Position numbers and translations under genes: made by a program. From contig SSGN01000116.1 in assembly GCA_008016945.1 (NCBI GenBank), forward strand, positions 1 to 36,773: a DNA stretch of 36,773 nucleotides. Reading direction: 5' to 3'. The DNA is from Flavobacteriales bacterium. GTDB lineage: Bacteria > Bacteroidota > Bacteroidia > Flavobacteriales > PHOS-HE28. The first letter of the stretch is position 1; the number at the start of each line of letters is the position of its first letter. The notes beneath the pieces are model-generated. The model was given only the letters and a program-made list of their open reading frames with translations, made no database searches and had not been told where the DNA came from. Shown in pieces: positions 1 through 7,715 of the stretch.

Positions 1-960
1 CGCTCCGTTACTGCAGATCGTCAGCGTGCCGTTGGTGCCTGCGTTGGGCGCGGCGTTCTCCGTAACCGTCACCGTGGCCGTGGCGTTGGTACAGGGTGCC
101 GTGCCCGTTACCGTGTACGTGTACCCTCCGGGAGCCATCGTGGCTGGATCGTAGTTGCCGCCCACCACCGCACTGGGACCGCTCCATGCGCCACCGGCTG
201 CGGGGGTACCGCCCAGCCGAGCGAAGAGCGACGTTGACGCCCCGTTACTGCAGATCGTCAGCGTGCCGTTAGTTCCTGCGTTGGGCAACGTGTTCTCCGT
301 CACCGTCACCGTGGCCGTGGCGTTGGTGCAGGGTGCCGTACCCGTTACCGTGTACGTGTACACTCCGGGAGCCATCGTGGACGGATCATAGTTACCGCCC
401 ACCACCGCACTGGGACCGCTCCATGCGCCACCTGTTCCAGGGGTACCGCCAAGTCGCGCGAAGAGCGAGGTGGACGCTCCGCTACTACAGATCGCCAGCG
501 TGCCGTTGGCACCTGCGTTGGGCGCGGCGGTCTCCGACACTGTAACCGTGGCACTCACCGCCGGGCATGGGCCCACACCCGGCACGGTATGGACATATGC
601 ACCAGGAAGCATGGTGACAGGATCATACATACCACCGACGACCGCGCTTGGTCCTGCCCAAGTGCCGCCGGCCTGTGGAGTACCGCCCAGACCTGTGATC
701 AAGGCAACAGCCGCACCATTCGCACAAAGGTTCAACGAACCATCGGTCCCTGGGTCTTGCCCTCCGGTCGCACTAACGGTCACGGTCGCTTGATCGTTCT
801 GGCACCCATTGCCGACCGCATACGTGTAGATGCCGAATGGGTCACCCGGGGGCGTGAATACGCCATTGTGGATCACACCGTTCGGATCGGTCCATACGCC
901 ACCCAGATCCGGCCCACCTCCCAGAATGGGGAACAGTGGCACAGGTGGGCTACCCGGACA
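1..960 (-). repeat. Tandem 237-bp repeats inside the surface-protein gene
   Basis: Equivalent landmarks, the codon for the Cys in the (I/L)C(S/A) block, recur at plus-strand steps of 237, 237, 237 and 234 bp (for example ACTGCAG at 10 and 247, ACTACAG at 484, then the matching Cys codons at 724 and 958). The two units nearest the left edge are close to 90% identical by eye, while the three further inside the gene have diverged strongly. The array is in frame (79 or 78 codons per unit), encodes Ig-like modules and continues past the window edge. Confidence 0.85.
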
Positions 961-2163
961 GGCGGAGGTCGTACCGTTCGTACCGGCATCCGGCGGGATC
1001 GCTGGAGGTTGTACCACCGTGATCAGAACCGATGTGGAAGCTTGATTCGGAACCGGGCAGGAGTTGTCGTCCGCTGTGATGAAGATATTCGCAGGAGAGT
1101 AGGCGGGGTCTGGTGTCCAACAAAGCCTACCCACAACTGGGTTGCTGCCGGTCACGGTGAAGGTCGCCCCAGGTAGCAAAGTGGTCGCATTGGTGGTCAG
1201 CACGATGGACGAGCCCGGATCGGCGTCGGTGAAGGGGATGTCCACGCAGAACGGGAGGCCATCGCACACCTCGATCGCACCCGCGCTCACGATGAACCCG
1301 TTGGTGCTGTTGGTGAGCCCACTTGTCACAGGCGGTGTGGTGACACAGTTCTGCACGACGAATAAGAAATCGCGCATCATGGTACCGATGGGCACGCCGG
1401 ATGCGTTGTAGGTGGTCACCTCCATCACCACCACATAACTGCCGGTCACGGTGGGGGTGAAGCTCAATTGTCCTGTATTGGGATCCAACACGATGCCCGG
1501 GATCGGGGCTGCCGCCGTGAACCCCGATTGGTAGCCGATATTGGTCGGTGCAGGTGCCGCGAACTGGGCCGAGATCAGCGCGAACTGCATGGTATTCCCA
1601 TCCGGATCGCTGATACCTGGGCTATAGACCACAGGATCGTTCACGCAAACAAAGGGCAGGGAGTTGTCCGCGATGACGGGCGAATTATCACATACTCCTC
1701 CGAGATTGTTCACCGTGGCTTCAAGATACATCCCTTGAGTTCCCACCAGATTCTGCACGGCGTTCCGGCAGCAGATGTTCCAAGCGATGGTCCAATCATT
1801 ACACGGCGACAAGAACACGGTGGTCACGAACTGATAGTGACGCACACCCTGCAATGTTCCTCCGTTGCACGTGCTGTTCGCCAGGGAAGAGGGGCAGATC
1901 TGCGACACCTCCTCGGTCAACACCAGCGGCAGGTTGGTCAGCGAGAAACTGACACCGCAATCATTGCTCAACTGAAGGCTCTGGGCGGTGAGGGCCGCAC
2001 CCGAGCAATCCAGATAGAGGTCGAGGGTGATCTCGAAGAAATTGCCTCCGAGGCATTCGTACGTGATGCTTCCACCCGAATAATGATCCGCCCGCGCCCC
2101 ACGAGGCGCGAGAAAGGCCACAAGCACCACCATGGGGAGAAGGGCGGACCGGCCTGCGAACAT
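1..2163 (-). CDS. Large repetitive T9SS-type surface protein, 5' part (partial)
   Basis: The minus strand is open without a stop from an ATG at 2163-2161 to the window edge, giving 721 codons; the C-terminus lies outside. The protein starts with a hydrophobic signal peptide (about residues 1-25) followed by a Cys-rich, beta-rich region (motifs ITYECLGGNFFEITLDLY and NICCRNAVQ) typical of large Flavobacteriales cell-surface proteins. From about residue 400 it carries five Ig-like repeats of 78-79 residues with recurring GGTWxGPSAVVGG, YTYTVTG and TVTVTE blocks. No sorting domain is visible because the end is missing; proteins of this build normally end in a CHU_C or type A T9SS domain, so surface display or secretion is inferred. 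It is divergent from the TonB receptor at 2444. Its exact role (adhesin, gliding or matrix protein) cannot be told. Confidence 0.85.
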   Translation of the reverse strand, partial: MFAGRSALLPMVVLVAFLAPRGARADHYSGGSITYECLGGNFFEITLDLYLDCSGAALTAQSLQLSNDCGVSFSLTNLPLVLTEEVSQICPSSLANSTCNGGTLQGVRHYQFVTTVFLSPCNDWTIAWNICCRNAVQNLVGTQGMYLEATVNNLGGVCDNSPVIADNSLPFVCVNDPVVYSPGISDPDGNTMQFALISAQFAAPAPTNIGYQSGFTAAAPIPGIVLDPNTGQLSFTPTVTGSYVVVMEVTTYNASGVPIGTMMRDFLFVVQNCVTTPPVTSGLTNSTNGFIVSAGAIEVCDGLPFCVDIPFTDADPGSSIVLTTNATTLLPGATFTVTGSNPVVGRLCWTPDPAYSPANIFITADDNSCPVPNQASTSVLITVVQPPAIPPDAGTNGTTSACPGSPPVPLFPILGGGPDLGGVWTDPNGVIHNGVFTPPGDPFGIYTYAVGNGCQNDQATVTVSATGGQDPGTDGSLNLCANGAAVALITGLGGTPQAGGTWAGPSAVVGGMYDPVTMLPGAYVHTVPGVGPCPAVSATVTVSETAAPNAGANGTLAICSSGASTSLFARLGGTPGTGGAWSGPSAVVGGNYDPSTMAPGVYTYTVTGTAPCTNATATVTVTENTLPNAGTNGTLTICSNGASTSLFARLGGTPAAGGAWSGPSAVVGGNYDPATMAPGGYTYTVTGTAPCTNATATVTVTENAAPNAGTNGTLTICSNGA

Positions 2164-2208
2164 GATACCCTGACGCCTGAGCGCGCTAAAAAGTTGTAGG
2201 AAAGCTTG

Positions 2209-2240
2209 CGAAAATATGCTGAAACATGCTGAAGTGCAAG
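2209..2240 (-). promoter_or_regulatory. Candidate promoter of the 2163 surface-protein gene
   Basis: On the minus strand TATTTTCG (2216-2209) matches the Bacteroidota -7 element TAnnTTTG with one change. CTTG (2240-2237) lies 20 nt upstream at the -33 position. The start codon is about 46 nt downstream. Two ATGCTGAA direct repeats on the plus strand (2216-2223 and 2226-2233, one helical turn apart) lie between the two elements. Confidence 0.4.
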
Positions 2241-2341
2241 GAAAAAGCCACAAATGACCGACCCATTCCGGCCTCCGGGCCATTTGGCCACCCCGGGCGG
2301 AATTAACGCTGGGCCAACATCCCATGTGCGACCAAGGCGAT

Positions 2342-2349
2342 TACCTTTG
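2342..2349 (+). promoter_or_regulatory. Candidate -7 promoter element of the TonB receptor operon
   Basis: TACCTTTG is an exact match to the Bacteroidota -7 consensus TAnnTTTG. It lies 94 nt upstream of the ATG at 2444. No convincing TTTG is present at the -33 spacing. The element sits in the 280-bp divergent spacer (2164-2443), which is also rich in GGCCA half-sites. Confidence 0.45.
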
Positions 2350-2443
2350 GCCACCGCCATAGCACACCTTCCCCACTGGCCATGTATACCGGCCACCAAG
2401 AGGTAAGGAGACGTGGCGGGACCAGACTTTGCGCATCCCGCCG

Positions 2444-4978
2444 ATGATCAGGACACTACTCACGATCTCTTTCACCGGAATCCTCGTCAGTGCTGTGAAT
2501 GGCCAAACGGACACCACGTTGGCGCCCGCACAGCCCGATACCAGCTTGGTGAATCGCCCTCAACTGCCGGTGTTCACCATCACCGCGGACGACCTGGACG
2601 CTGAATTAGGCTCCCAGGACATCTCGGGGATCCTTCAATCCTCACGTGATGTGTTCACGGCGGTGGCGGGCTACAACTTCGGATCGGCGCGGTTCCGGAT
2701 CCGGGGTTACGATTCGGAGAACACGCTGGTCACCATCAACGGAGTATTGGTGAACGACCTGGAGACGGGCTGGGCGCAATGGTCCAGCTGGGCGGGCTTG
2801 AATGACGTGACGCGGTACATGCAAGTGCGCACTGGTGTTGGTTCTACACGCCACAACTTCGGTGGCATCGGCGGGTCCACGGACCTCAATGTCCGTGCAA
2901 GCAGCTTGCGGAAGGGCATGCGTGTTTCTTACGCATCGGCTAACAGAGCGTACCGTAACCGCCTGATGGTGACGGGTTCCACCGGAATGATGAAGAATGG
3001 ATGGGCGTTCAGTTTCAGTGGTTCACGGCGTTGGGCGGAAGAGGGCTACGTGGAAGGCACCTCATTCAATGCCTACGCCTATTACCTGAGCGCCGAACAC
3101 AAGTTCAACGACAAACACTCGATCAGCTTCTCCGGCTTTGGGGCCCCCATCGTACAGGGCCGTGCAGGGGTCGCGGTACAAGAGGCCTACGACCTCGCCG
3201 GTACGAATTACTACAACCCCAACTGGGGCTATCAGAACGGGGAGAAGCGCAATGCACGGATGACCTTCGACCACAAGCCGTTGTTCATGGTGAGCCACGC
3301 CTACAAACCAGCTGAAGGAGCGGAGTGGAACACCAGCCTGTTCTACACCTTCGGCCGTGATGGCTCGTCGGGGTTGAACTGGTTCGATGCGAAGGACCCG
3401 CGGGCCGACTATTACCGGTACCTGCCCAGCTACTACCAGAACACGAACCCCGCGCTGTACGCACAACGGCAAGAGCTGTGGCGTACGGACGAGAACGCAC
3501 GGCAGATCGACTGGGACCAGCTGTACTTCGCCAACGGCAAGAACCTGTACACGGTGGAGAACGCCAATGGCATCGTAGGCAACAACGTTACAGGGAACCG
3601 GAGCAAATACATCGTGGAGGAGCAGCGCGCCGACCCCAACCGGTTGGGCCTTAACAGCGTGTACAGCAAGGCGCTGAGCCACGACCGCCACATTACCGTG
3701 GGCGGCAGTTTCAACCTGCAACGCACGCACTACTTCAATACCATTTCGGACCTGCTGGGCGGCGACTACTGGGTGGATATCGACCAATTCGCCGATCGTG
3801 ACTTCAACGACACCTTGATCTCCCAGAACGACCTTGACCGGCCCAACAAGGTGGTGAAGGAAGGTGATGTCTTCGGATGGGACTACTATATGAACACCCG
3901 TCTGGTGAACGTGTTCGGCCAGTTCGAGAAGAAATGGAGCAAGATAGAGGCATATGTGGGTGGATCCCTGGCCCAAACGGCGTTCTGGCGCGAAGGGAAC
4001 ATGCGCAATGGCCGGTTCCCGGAAAGCTCCAAGGGCAAGGGCGAGGTACACTCCTTCTTCAACTTCGGCGTGAAGGGGGGCGGCACGTACAAGCTCACCG
4101 GCCGTCATTTCATCGTTGCCAACGCGGCTTTCATGAGCCGACCACCGGCCACCAACATCTCCTACCTCAGCCCGCGGGTACACGATGGCACCATACCGGG
4201 GCTAACGAGCGAAAAAGTGTACACCGGCGACATCGGCTATGTGGTGCGCTTCCCCCGCGTGAAAGGACGCGCCACCCTGTACTACTCGAAGATCTACGAT
4301 CAGGCATGGTCGCGGAGCTTCTACCACGATGAATACCTCACCATCGTGAACTACAACATGACCGGTGTGGACCAGATCAACCGCGGATTGGAGTTCGGCG
4401 TGGAGACCAACTTGACCAGCACCTGGCAGATGACGGCGGTATACGCCCACGGCGATTACCGGTATTCGTCGCGCCCCACGGCAACGATCACGCGGAACAA
4501 CAGTCCCGAGGTCTTCGCACAGGACCGTACCATCTACTGGAAGAACTACAAGGTCGGAGGCATGCCCCAGACAGCAGCCTCACTGGGCTTCCGCTACAAT
4601 GCACCGAAGTACTGGTTCATCGGGGTGAATGCGAATTGGTTCGGGGACATCTACCTGGACCCGAACCCGGACCGCCGTACGGAACAAGCCACGGACAACC
4701 TGGTGACCAGCGACCCACAATGGGATGCCCTGCTGGTACAGGAGAAATTGGATGACAACATCACCGTTGATGCATTCGCGGGGAAGTCCTGGATGATCCA
4801 GCGCAAATACCGCGTGGCATTCAACCTGTCGGTGAGCAACGTGCTCAACAACCAGGATTTCAGGGTGGGTGGATTCGAACAACTGCGGTACGACCGTATG
4901 GATGTGGACCGCTTCCCCCCGAAATACAGCTACCTCTTCGGCCGGAACTACTTCGCCATGTTGACCTTCAGTTTCTGA
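2444..4978 (+). CDS. TonB-dependent outer-membrane receptor
   Basis: Predicted 844-residue TonB-dependent transporter that would import a bound ligand across the outer membrane using TonB/ExbBD energy. The ATG at 2444 is preferred over the in-frame TTG at 2429 because it gives a clean signal peptide (about residues 1-20, ending VNGQ). A plug domain follows (about 45-160; FRIRGYDSENTLVTINGV and the GIGGSTDLN region), then a barrel rich in alternating aromatic and polar strands, ending in the aromatic terminus LTFSF. There is no N-terminal CarboxypepD_reg domain. The stop lies 4 bp before the DUF5689-type lipoprotein, so the two are almost certainly co-transcribed, like a SusC/SusD-type receptor and lipoprotein pair. 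The ligand is unknown; neighbouring OB-fold and nuclease genes suggest nucleic-acid products or phosphate, but this is inference. Confidence 0.9.
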   Translation: MIRTLLTISFTGILVSAVNGQTDTTLAPAQPDTSLVNRPQLPVFTITADDLDAELGSQDISGILQSSRDVFTAVAGYNFGSARFRIRGYDSENTLVTINGVLVNDLETGWAQWSSWAGLNDVTRYMQVRTGVGSTRHNFGGIGGSTDLNVRASSLRKGMRVSYASANRAYRNRLMVTGSTGMMKNGWAFSFSGSRRWAEEGYVEGTSFNAYAYYLSAEHKFNDKHSISFSGFGAPIVQGRAGVAVQEAYDLAGTNYYNPNWGYQNGEKRNARMTFDHKPLFMVSHAYKPAEGAEWNTSLFYTFGRDGSSGLNWFDAKDPRADYYRYLPSYYQNTNPALYAQRQELWRTDENARQIDWDQLYFANGKNLYTVENANGIVGNNVTGNRSKYIVEEQRADPNRLGLNSVYSKALSHDRHITVGGSFNLQRTHYFNTISDLLGGDYWVDIDQFADRDFNDTLISQNDLDRPNKVVKEGDVFGWDYYMNTRLVNVFGQFEKKWSKIEAYVGGSLAQTAFWREGNMRNGRFPESSKGKGEVHSFFNFGVKGGGTYKLTGRHFIVANAAFMSRPPATNISYLSPRVHDGTIPGLTSEKVYTGDIGYVVRFPRVKGRATLYYSKIYDQAWSRSFYHDEYLTIVNYNMTGVDQINRGLEFGVETNLTSTWQMTAVYAHGDYRYSSRPTATITRNNSPEVFAQDRTIYWKNYKVGGMPQTAASLGFRYNAPKYWFIGVNANWFGDIYLDPNPDRRTEQATDNLVTSDPQWDALLVQEKLDDNITVDAFAGKSWMIQRKYRVAFNLSVSNVLNNQDFRVGGFEQLRYDRMDVDRFPPKYSYLFGRNYFAMLTFSF

Positions 4979-4982
4979 ACCC

Positions 4983-6248
4983 ATGCAATCCAAACACTTG
5001 ATGAATCTACGCACCATGGTGCTCGCGCTCGGCGTGGCCGTTGTGGCCGTTGCCTGCAAGAAGGAATACGACAGCCCGCCGAAGCGCGAGCTACCCGTAG
5101 GGAGTGTGATGACGGTGGCGGAGCTGAAAGCGCTCTTCACCGGAACCCCGGTCCGATTCGCGGAACCGGCCAGCGTTTTCGCGGTGGTCACCGCCGACGA
5201 GACCGATGGTAACTTCTACAAGAACATCAGTGTACAGGACCGCACCGGAGGGATCACCCTTCGATTGCTGAACAGCGGTGGCCTCTACATCGGTGACAGC
5301 ATCCGGATCTACCTGCCCGGGACCAAGTTGGCACCCTACAATGGGTTGATGCAATTGGACAGTGTTGACGTGGACAACAACACGGTGAAACAGGCCACCC
5401 TGGTCCACGTGGAGCCGTTGAACGTCACCACCAGCCAGCTCACCCTTTCGGCCATGGACACGCTCCAGAGCCGGTTGATCCGTGTGACGGATGTGGAGTT
5501 CGCCGACCCCTGCGGTCAGACCTGGGCCAATGCCGTTTCGCAGACCACCGGTGAACGGAACATCCAAAGCTGCAGTGGTTCACCGGTGATGGTGCGTACC
5601 AGTGGATACGCCAGTTATGCCGGTTCACCACTGCCACTGGGCAAAGGCTCCATCGTATGTGTGGCGGGTATCTACAACACCACCATTCAGTTAAGCAACC
5701 GCAGCATGGCCGGTGTACAGATGAACGGAGACCGCTGCGACGGCACGACCATCAACAATGCCTGCCCTTTCCTGCTCAAGAATTTCAACGACCAGAGCGT
5801 GACCTCGGGAGGATGGAGCCAGTGGTCGGACAACAACATCCCGTGGAACACGAACAGCCAGGGATCGACCGACGGCACCTACTACGGGCAATGCAAGAAC
5901 TACATCAACAGCGCGAACGTTCCGGGCCAATCCTGGCTCATCAGCCCGGCGGTGGACCTTACCTCGCAGACCGATCCGAAGCTCAGCTTCATGAATGCCT
6001 GCAACTACAACGGTGCGGCCTTGGAGGTGTTGGTGAGCACGAACTACGCGAGTGGTGATCCGACCACCGCGAGCTGGACGAACCTGACCCCGACGTTGAG
6101 CACGGGGAGTTGGTCCTGGGTGGCCTCCGGCGCATTGGACCTTGCTCCGTACAGCAGCTCGAACACCCGCATCGCCTTCAAGTACACCGGGACCAACAGC
6201 GACGGCAAGACCTGGGAGCTGGACAACATCAAGATCACGGTGGACTGA
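4983..6248 (+). CDS. DUF5689-like OB-fold outer-membrane lipoprotein
   Basis: A 421-residue predicted lipoprotein. A hydrophobic N-terminus ends in a lipobox (VAVAC, Cys25) followed by KK. Residues about 40-260 look like the DUF5689 domain of Bacteroidota, with an OB-like pattern (FAVVTADETDGNFYKNISVQ, then ITLRL, GDSIRIYLPG, and TIQLSNRSMAGV). The C-terminal part (about 265-421) resembles a choice-of-anchor-J/DUF5017-like beta-sandwich (WLISPAVDL, LSFMNACNYNGAALEVLVS, RIAFKYTG, WELDNIKI). It starts 4 bp after the TonB receptor stop and probably serves as its surface-exposed partner, in the way SusD-like proteins partner SusC. An alternative in-frame start at 5001 would shorten only the n-region. 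Ligand unknown. Confidence 0.8.
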   Translation: MQSKHLMNLRTMVLALGVAVVAVACKKEYDSPPKRELPVGSVMTVAELKALFTGTPVRFAEPASVFAVVTADETDGNFYKNISVQDRTGGITLRLLNSGGLYIGDSIRIYLPGTKLAPYNGLMQLDSVDVDNNTVKQATLVHVEPLNVTTSQLTLSAMDTLQSRLIRVTDVEFADPCGQTWANAVSQTTGERNIQSCSGSPVMVRTSGYASYAGSPLPLGKGSIVCVAGIYNTTIQLSNRSMAGVQMNGDRCDGTTINNACPFLLKNFNDQSVTSGGWSQWSDNNIPWNTNSQGSTDGTYYGQCKNYINSANVPGQSWLISPAVDLTSQTDPKLSFMNACNYNGAALEVLVSTNYASGDPTTASWTNLTPTLSTGSWSWVASGALDLAPYSSSNTRIAFKYTGTNSDGKTWELDNIKITVD

Positions 6249-6289
6249 CCGGTTCGCCGCATCCTCGAACAAACAACACCCCTATCCGC

Positions 6290-7630
6290 ATGAAACACAT
6301 TACTCTTGGCGCCGCCCTCTTCCTGGCCGGCGCAGCGAACGCGCAAGTGTTCACCAGTGGCTTGGAGAGCTGGGACGCTGGCGCACCCACCGATTGGGTC
6401 GGCAGCAAGACCAACATCGCCGCCGCCGACATCGTGGAGGTGACCGACAACGTGCATGATGGCACCTCGGCCGTTGGCTTGACCAACGCTATCACGGGCC
6501 ACAAGCGGTTCACTACGCAGAACGTGGCGGTGACCGCAGGTACCACCTACGACTTTTCGTTCTGGGTGCGTGGCACGGGCGAGATCCGTACCGGTCTTTG
6601 GGATGGCTTGTCCGATGCCGGCACGAGCTACGCGTACAACAGCACGTACATCAGCGCTACTGCCGAGTGGACACAGCACACGCAGCAGGTGACCTGCCCG
6701 ACCGGCGCCACCAGCGTACAGTTCGTGCTCTCGATCCGCAACACCGTGGCGCCAGATAATCTGGTGGTGGACGATGTGGTGATCAGCGAAGCCGTGGTGG
6801 AACCACCGATGGCGATGCCGATCCACGACATCCAATACACCGAAGCCACCGATGGCGCCTCGCCGCACGTTGGCCATACGGTGATCACCTCGGGCATCGT
6901 CACTGGAGCGAAGGCCGGCTACGGCTACTTCATCCAAGAAGGCACCGGCCCTTGGAACGGCATCTTCGTGAACGACGCCACGAACACCCCGGCGTTGGGC
7001 GACGAGCTGGAGATCACGGCCACCGTACAAGAGAACTTCAGCTTCACCCGCCTGAACCTGGTGACCGGCTACCAAGTGCTCAGCACGGGAAGCAGCGTAC
7101 CCGCTGCCGAGAGCCTCACCCCGACCGCCGCAGCCACGGAACAGTGGGAGTCGGTGCTGGTCACCGTGGCCGATATGGAATGCCTCTCCACCCCGAACCA
7201 ATACGGCGAGTGGAACATCGGCAACTGGCAGGGTGCCCTTCTGGCCGACGATGAGCTCTATGCCTCCACGCCCACCCTGGGTGCCTTCTACACCATCACC
7301 GGCCCCATGTACTACGCCTTCAATCTGTGGCGCATCCTGCCTCGCAGTGCCAGCGACCTGGCCGTGGGCACCGGTGTGGACGAGGCTAACACCGGCATGT
7401 TCTCCGCCTACCCGAACCCGGCATCCGGCCAGCTCACCGTGGCCCTTGGCAACACCGCGGGACAAGCCACGATCACCCTCACCGACGCCGCTGGTCGGGT
7501 GGTGCTCCAGGACATGTCCGCCACGGACCGTATGGTGGTGAACACGAGCGCCTACGCCAATGGCGTGTACATGCTCACCGTGCGCACCGGCCACGGCGTG
7601 CACAGCGCCCGCATCGCGATCCAGCACTAA
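6290..7630 (+). CDS. T9SS-secreted OB-fold (YhcR/ExeM-like) protein, copy 1
   Basis: A 446-residue exported protein starting at ATG 6290, 41 bp after the lipoprotein stop. The signal peptide ends at NAQ (residue 19). Residues about 20-175 form a CBM4/9-like jelly roll (YDFSFWVRGTGEIRTGLWD, LVVDDVVIS). Residues about 180-300 resemble the OB-fold found in front of extracellular nucleases of the YhcR/ExeM type (IHDIQYTE, GIVTGAKAGYGYFIQEG, GIFVND, GDELEITATVQE). The C-terminus is a T9SS type A sorting domain (FSAYPNPASGQLTV, ANGVYMLTV, ending IAIQH). No nuclease catalytic motif is present, so it is probably a binding protein. It is the last gene before a strong hairpin terminator, so it likely belongs to the receptor-lipoprotein operon. 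It is a paralogue of the gene at 7716. Confidence 0.82.
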   Translation: MKHITLGAALFLAGAANAQVFTSGLESWDAGAPTDWVGSKTNIAAADIVEVTDNVHDGTSAVGLTNAITGHKRFTTQNVAVTAGTTYDFSFWVRGTGEIRTGLWDGLSDAGTSYAYNSTYISATAEWTQHTQQVTCPTGATSVQFVLSIRNTVAPDNLVVDDVVISEAVVEPPMAMPIHDIQYTEATDGASPHVGHTVITSGIVTGAKAGYGYFIQEGTGPWNGIFVNDATNTPALGDELEITATVQENFSFTRLNLVTGYQVLSTGSSVPAAESLTPTAAATEQWESVLVTVADMECLSTPNQYGEWNIGNWQGALLADDELYASTPTLGAFYTITGPMYYAFNLWRILPRSASDLAVGTGVDEANTGMFSAYPNPASGQLTVALGNTAGQATITLTDAAGRVVLQDMSATDRMVVNTSAYANGVYMLTVRTGHGVHSARIAIQH

Positions 7631-7644
7631 GGGATCCCCCTTGC

Positions 7645-7681
7645 AAGAAGCCCGTTCCCGATCACGTGGAACGGGCTTCTT
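7645..7681 (+). terminator. Hairpin terminator after the OB-fold gene
   Basis: A perfect 14-bp stem (AAGAAGCCCGTTCC at 7645-7658 pairing with 7668-7681) encloses a 9-nt loop. It begins 14 bp after the stop codon of the preceding gene. On the plus strand the stem ends in CTTCTT followed by CCATTCC. Confidence 0.85.
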
Positions 7682-7702
7682 CCATTCCACTCCCGTCCTT
7701 GA

Positions 7703-7710
7703 TAGCTTTG
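7703..7710 (+). promoter_or_regulatory. Candidate -7 element, leaderless start of gene 7716
   Basis: TAGCTTTG matches TAnnTTTG exactly and lies only 5 nt before the ATG at 7716, directly after the terminator hairpin. With the usual spacing, transcription would begin within 1-2 nt of the start codon, giving a leaderless message. No clear -33 TTTG is visible. Confidence 0.5.
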
Positions 7711-7715
7711 GACAC

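Noticed and set aside
1..960. Possible CRISPR array, because of regular repetition
   Set aside because: The period is 237 bp, units are in frame and coding, and there are no short repeats with unique spacers.
3062..4183. Minus-strand 373-residue open frame inside the TonB receptor
   Set aside because: Antisense shadow in third-position GC-rich DNA; the receptor frame is unambiguous.
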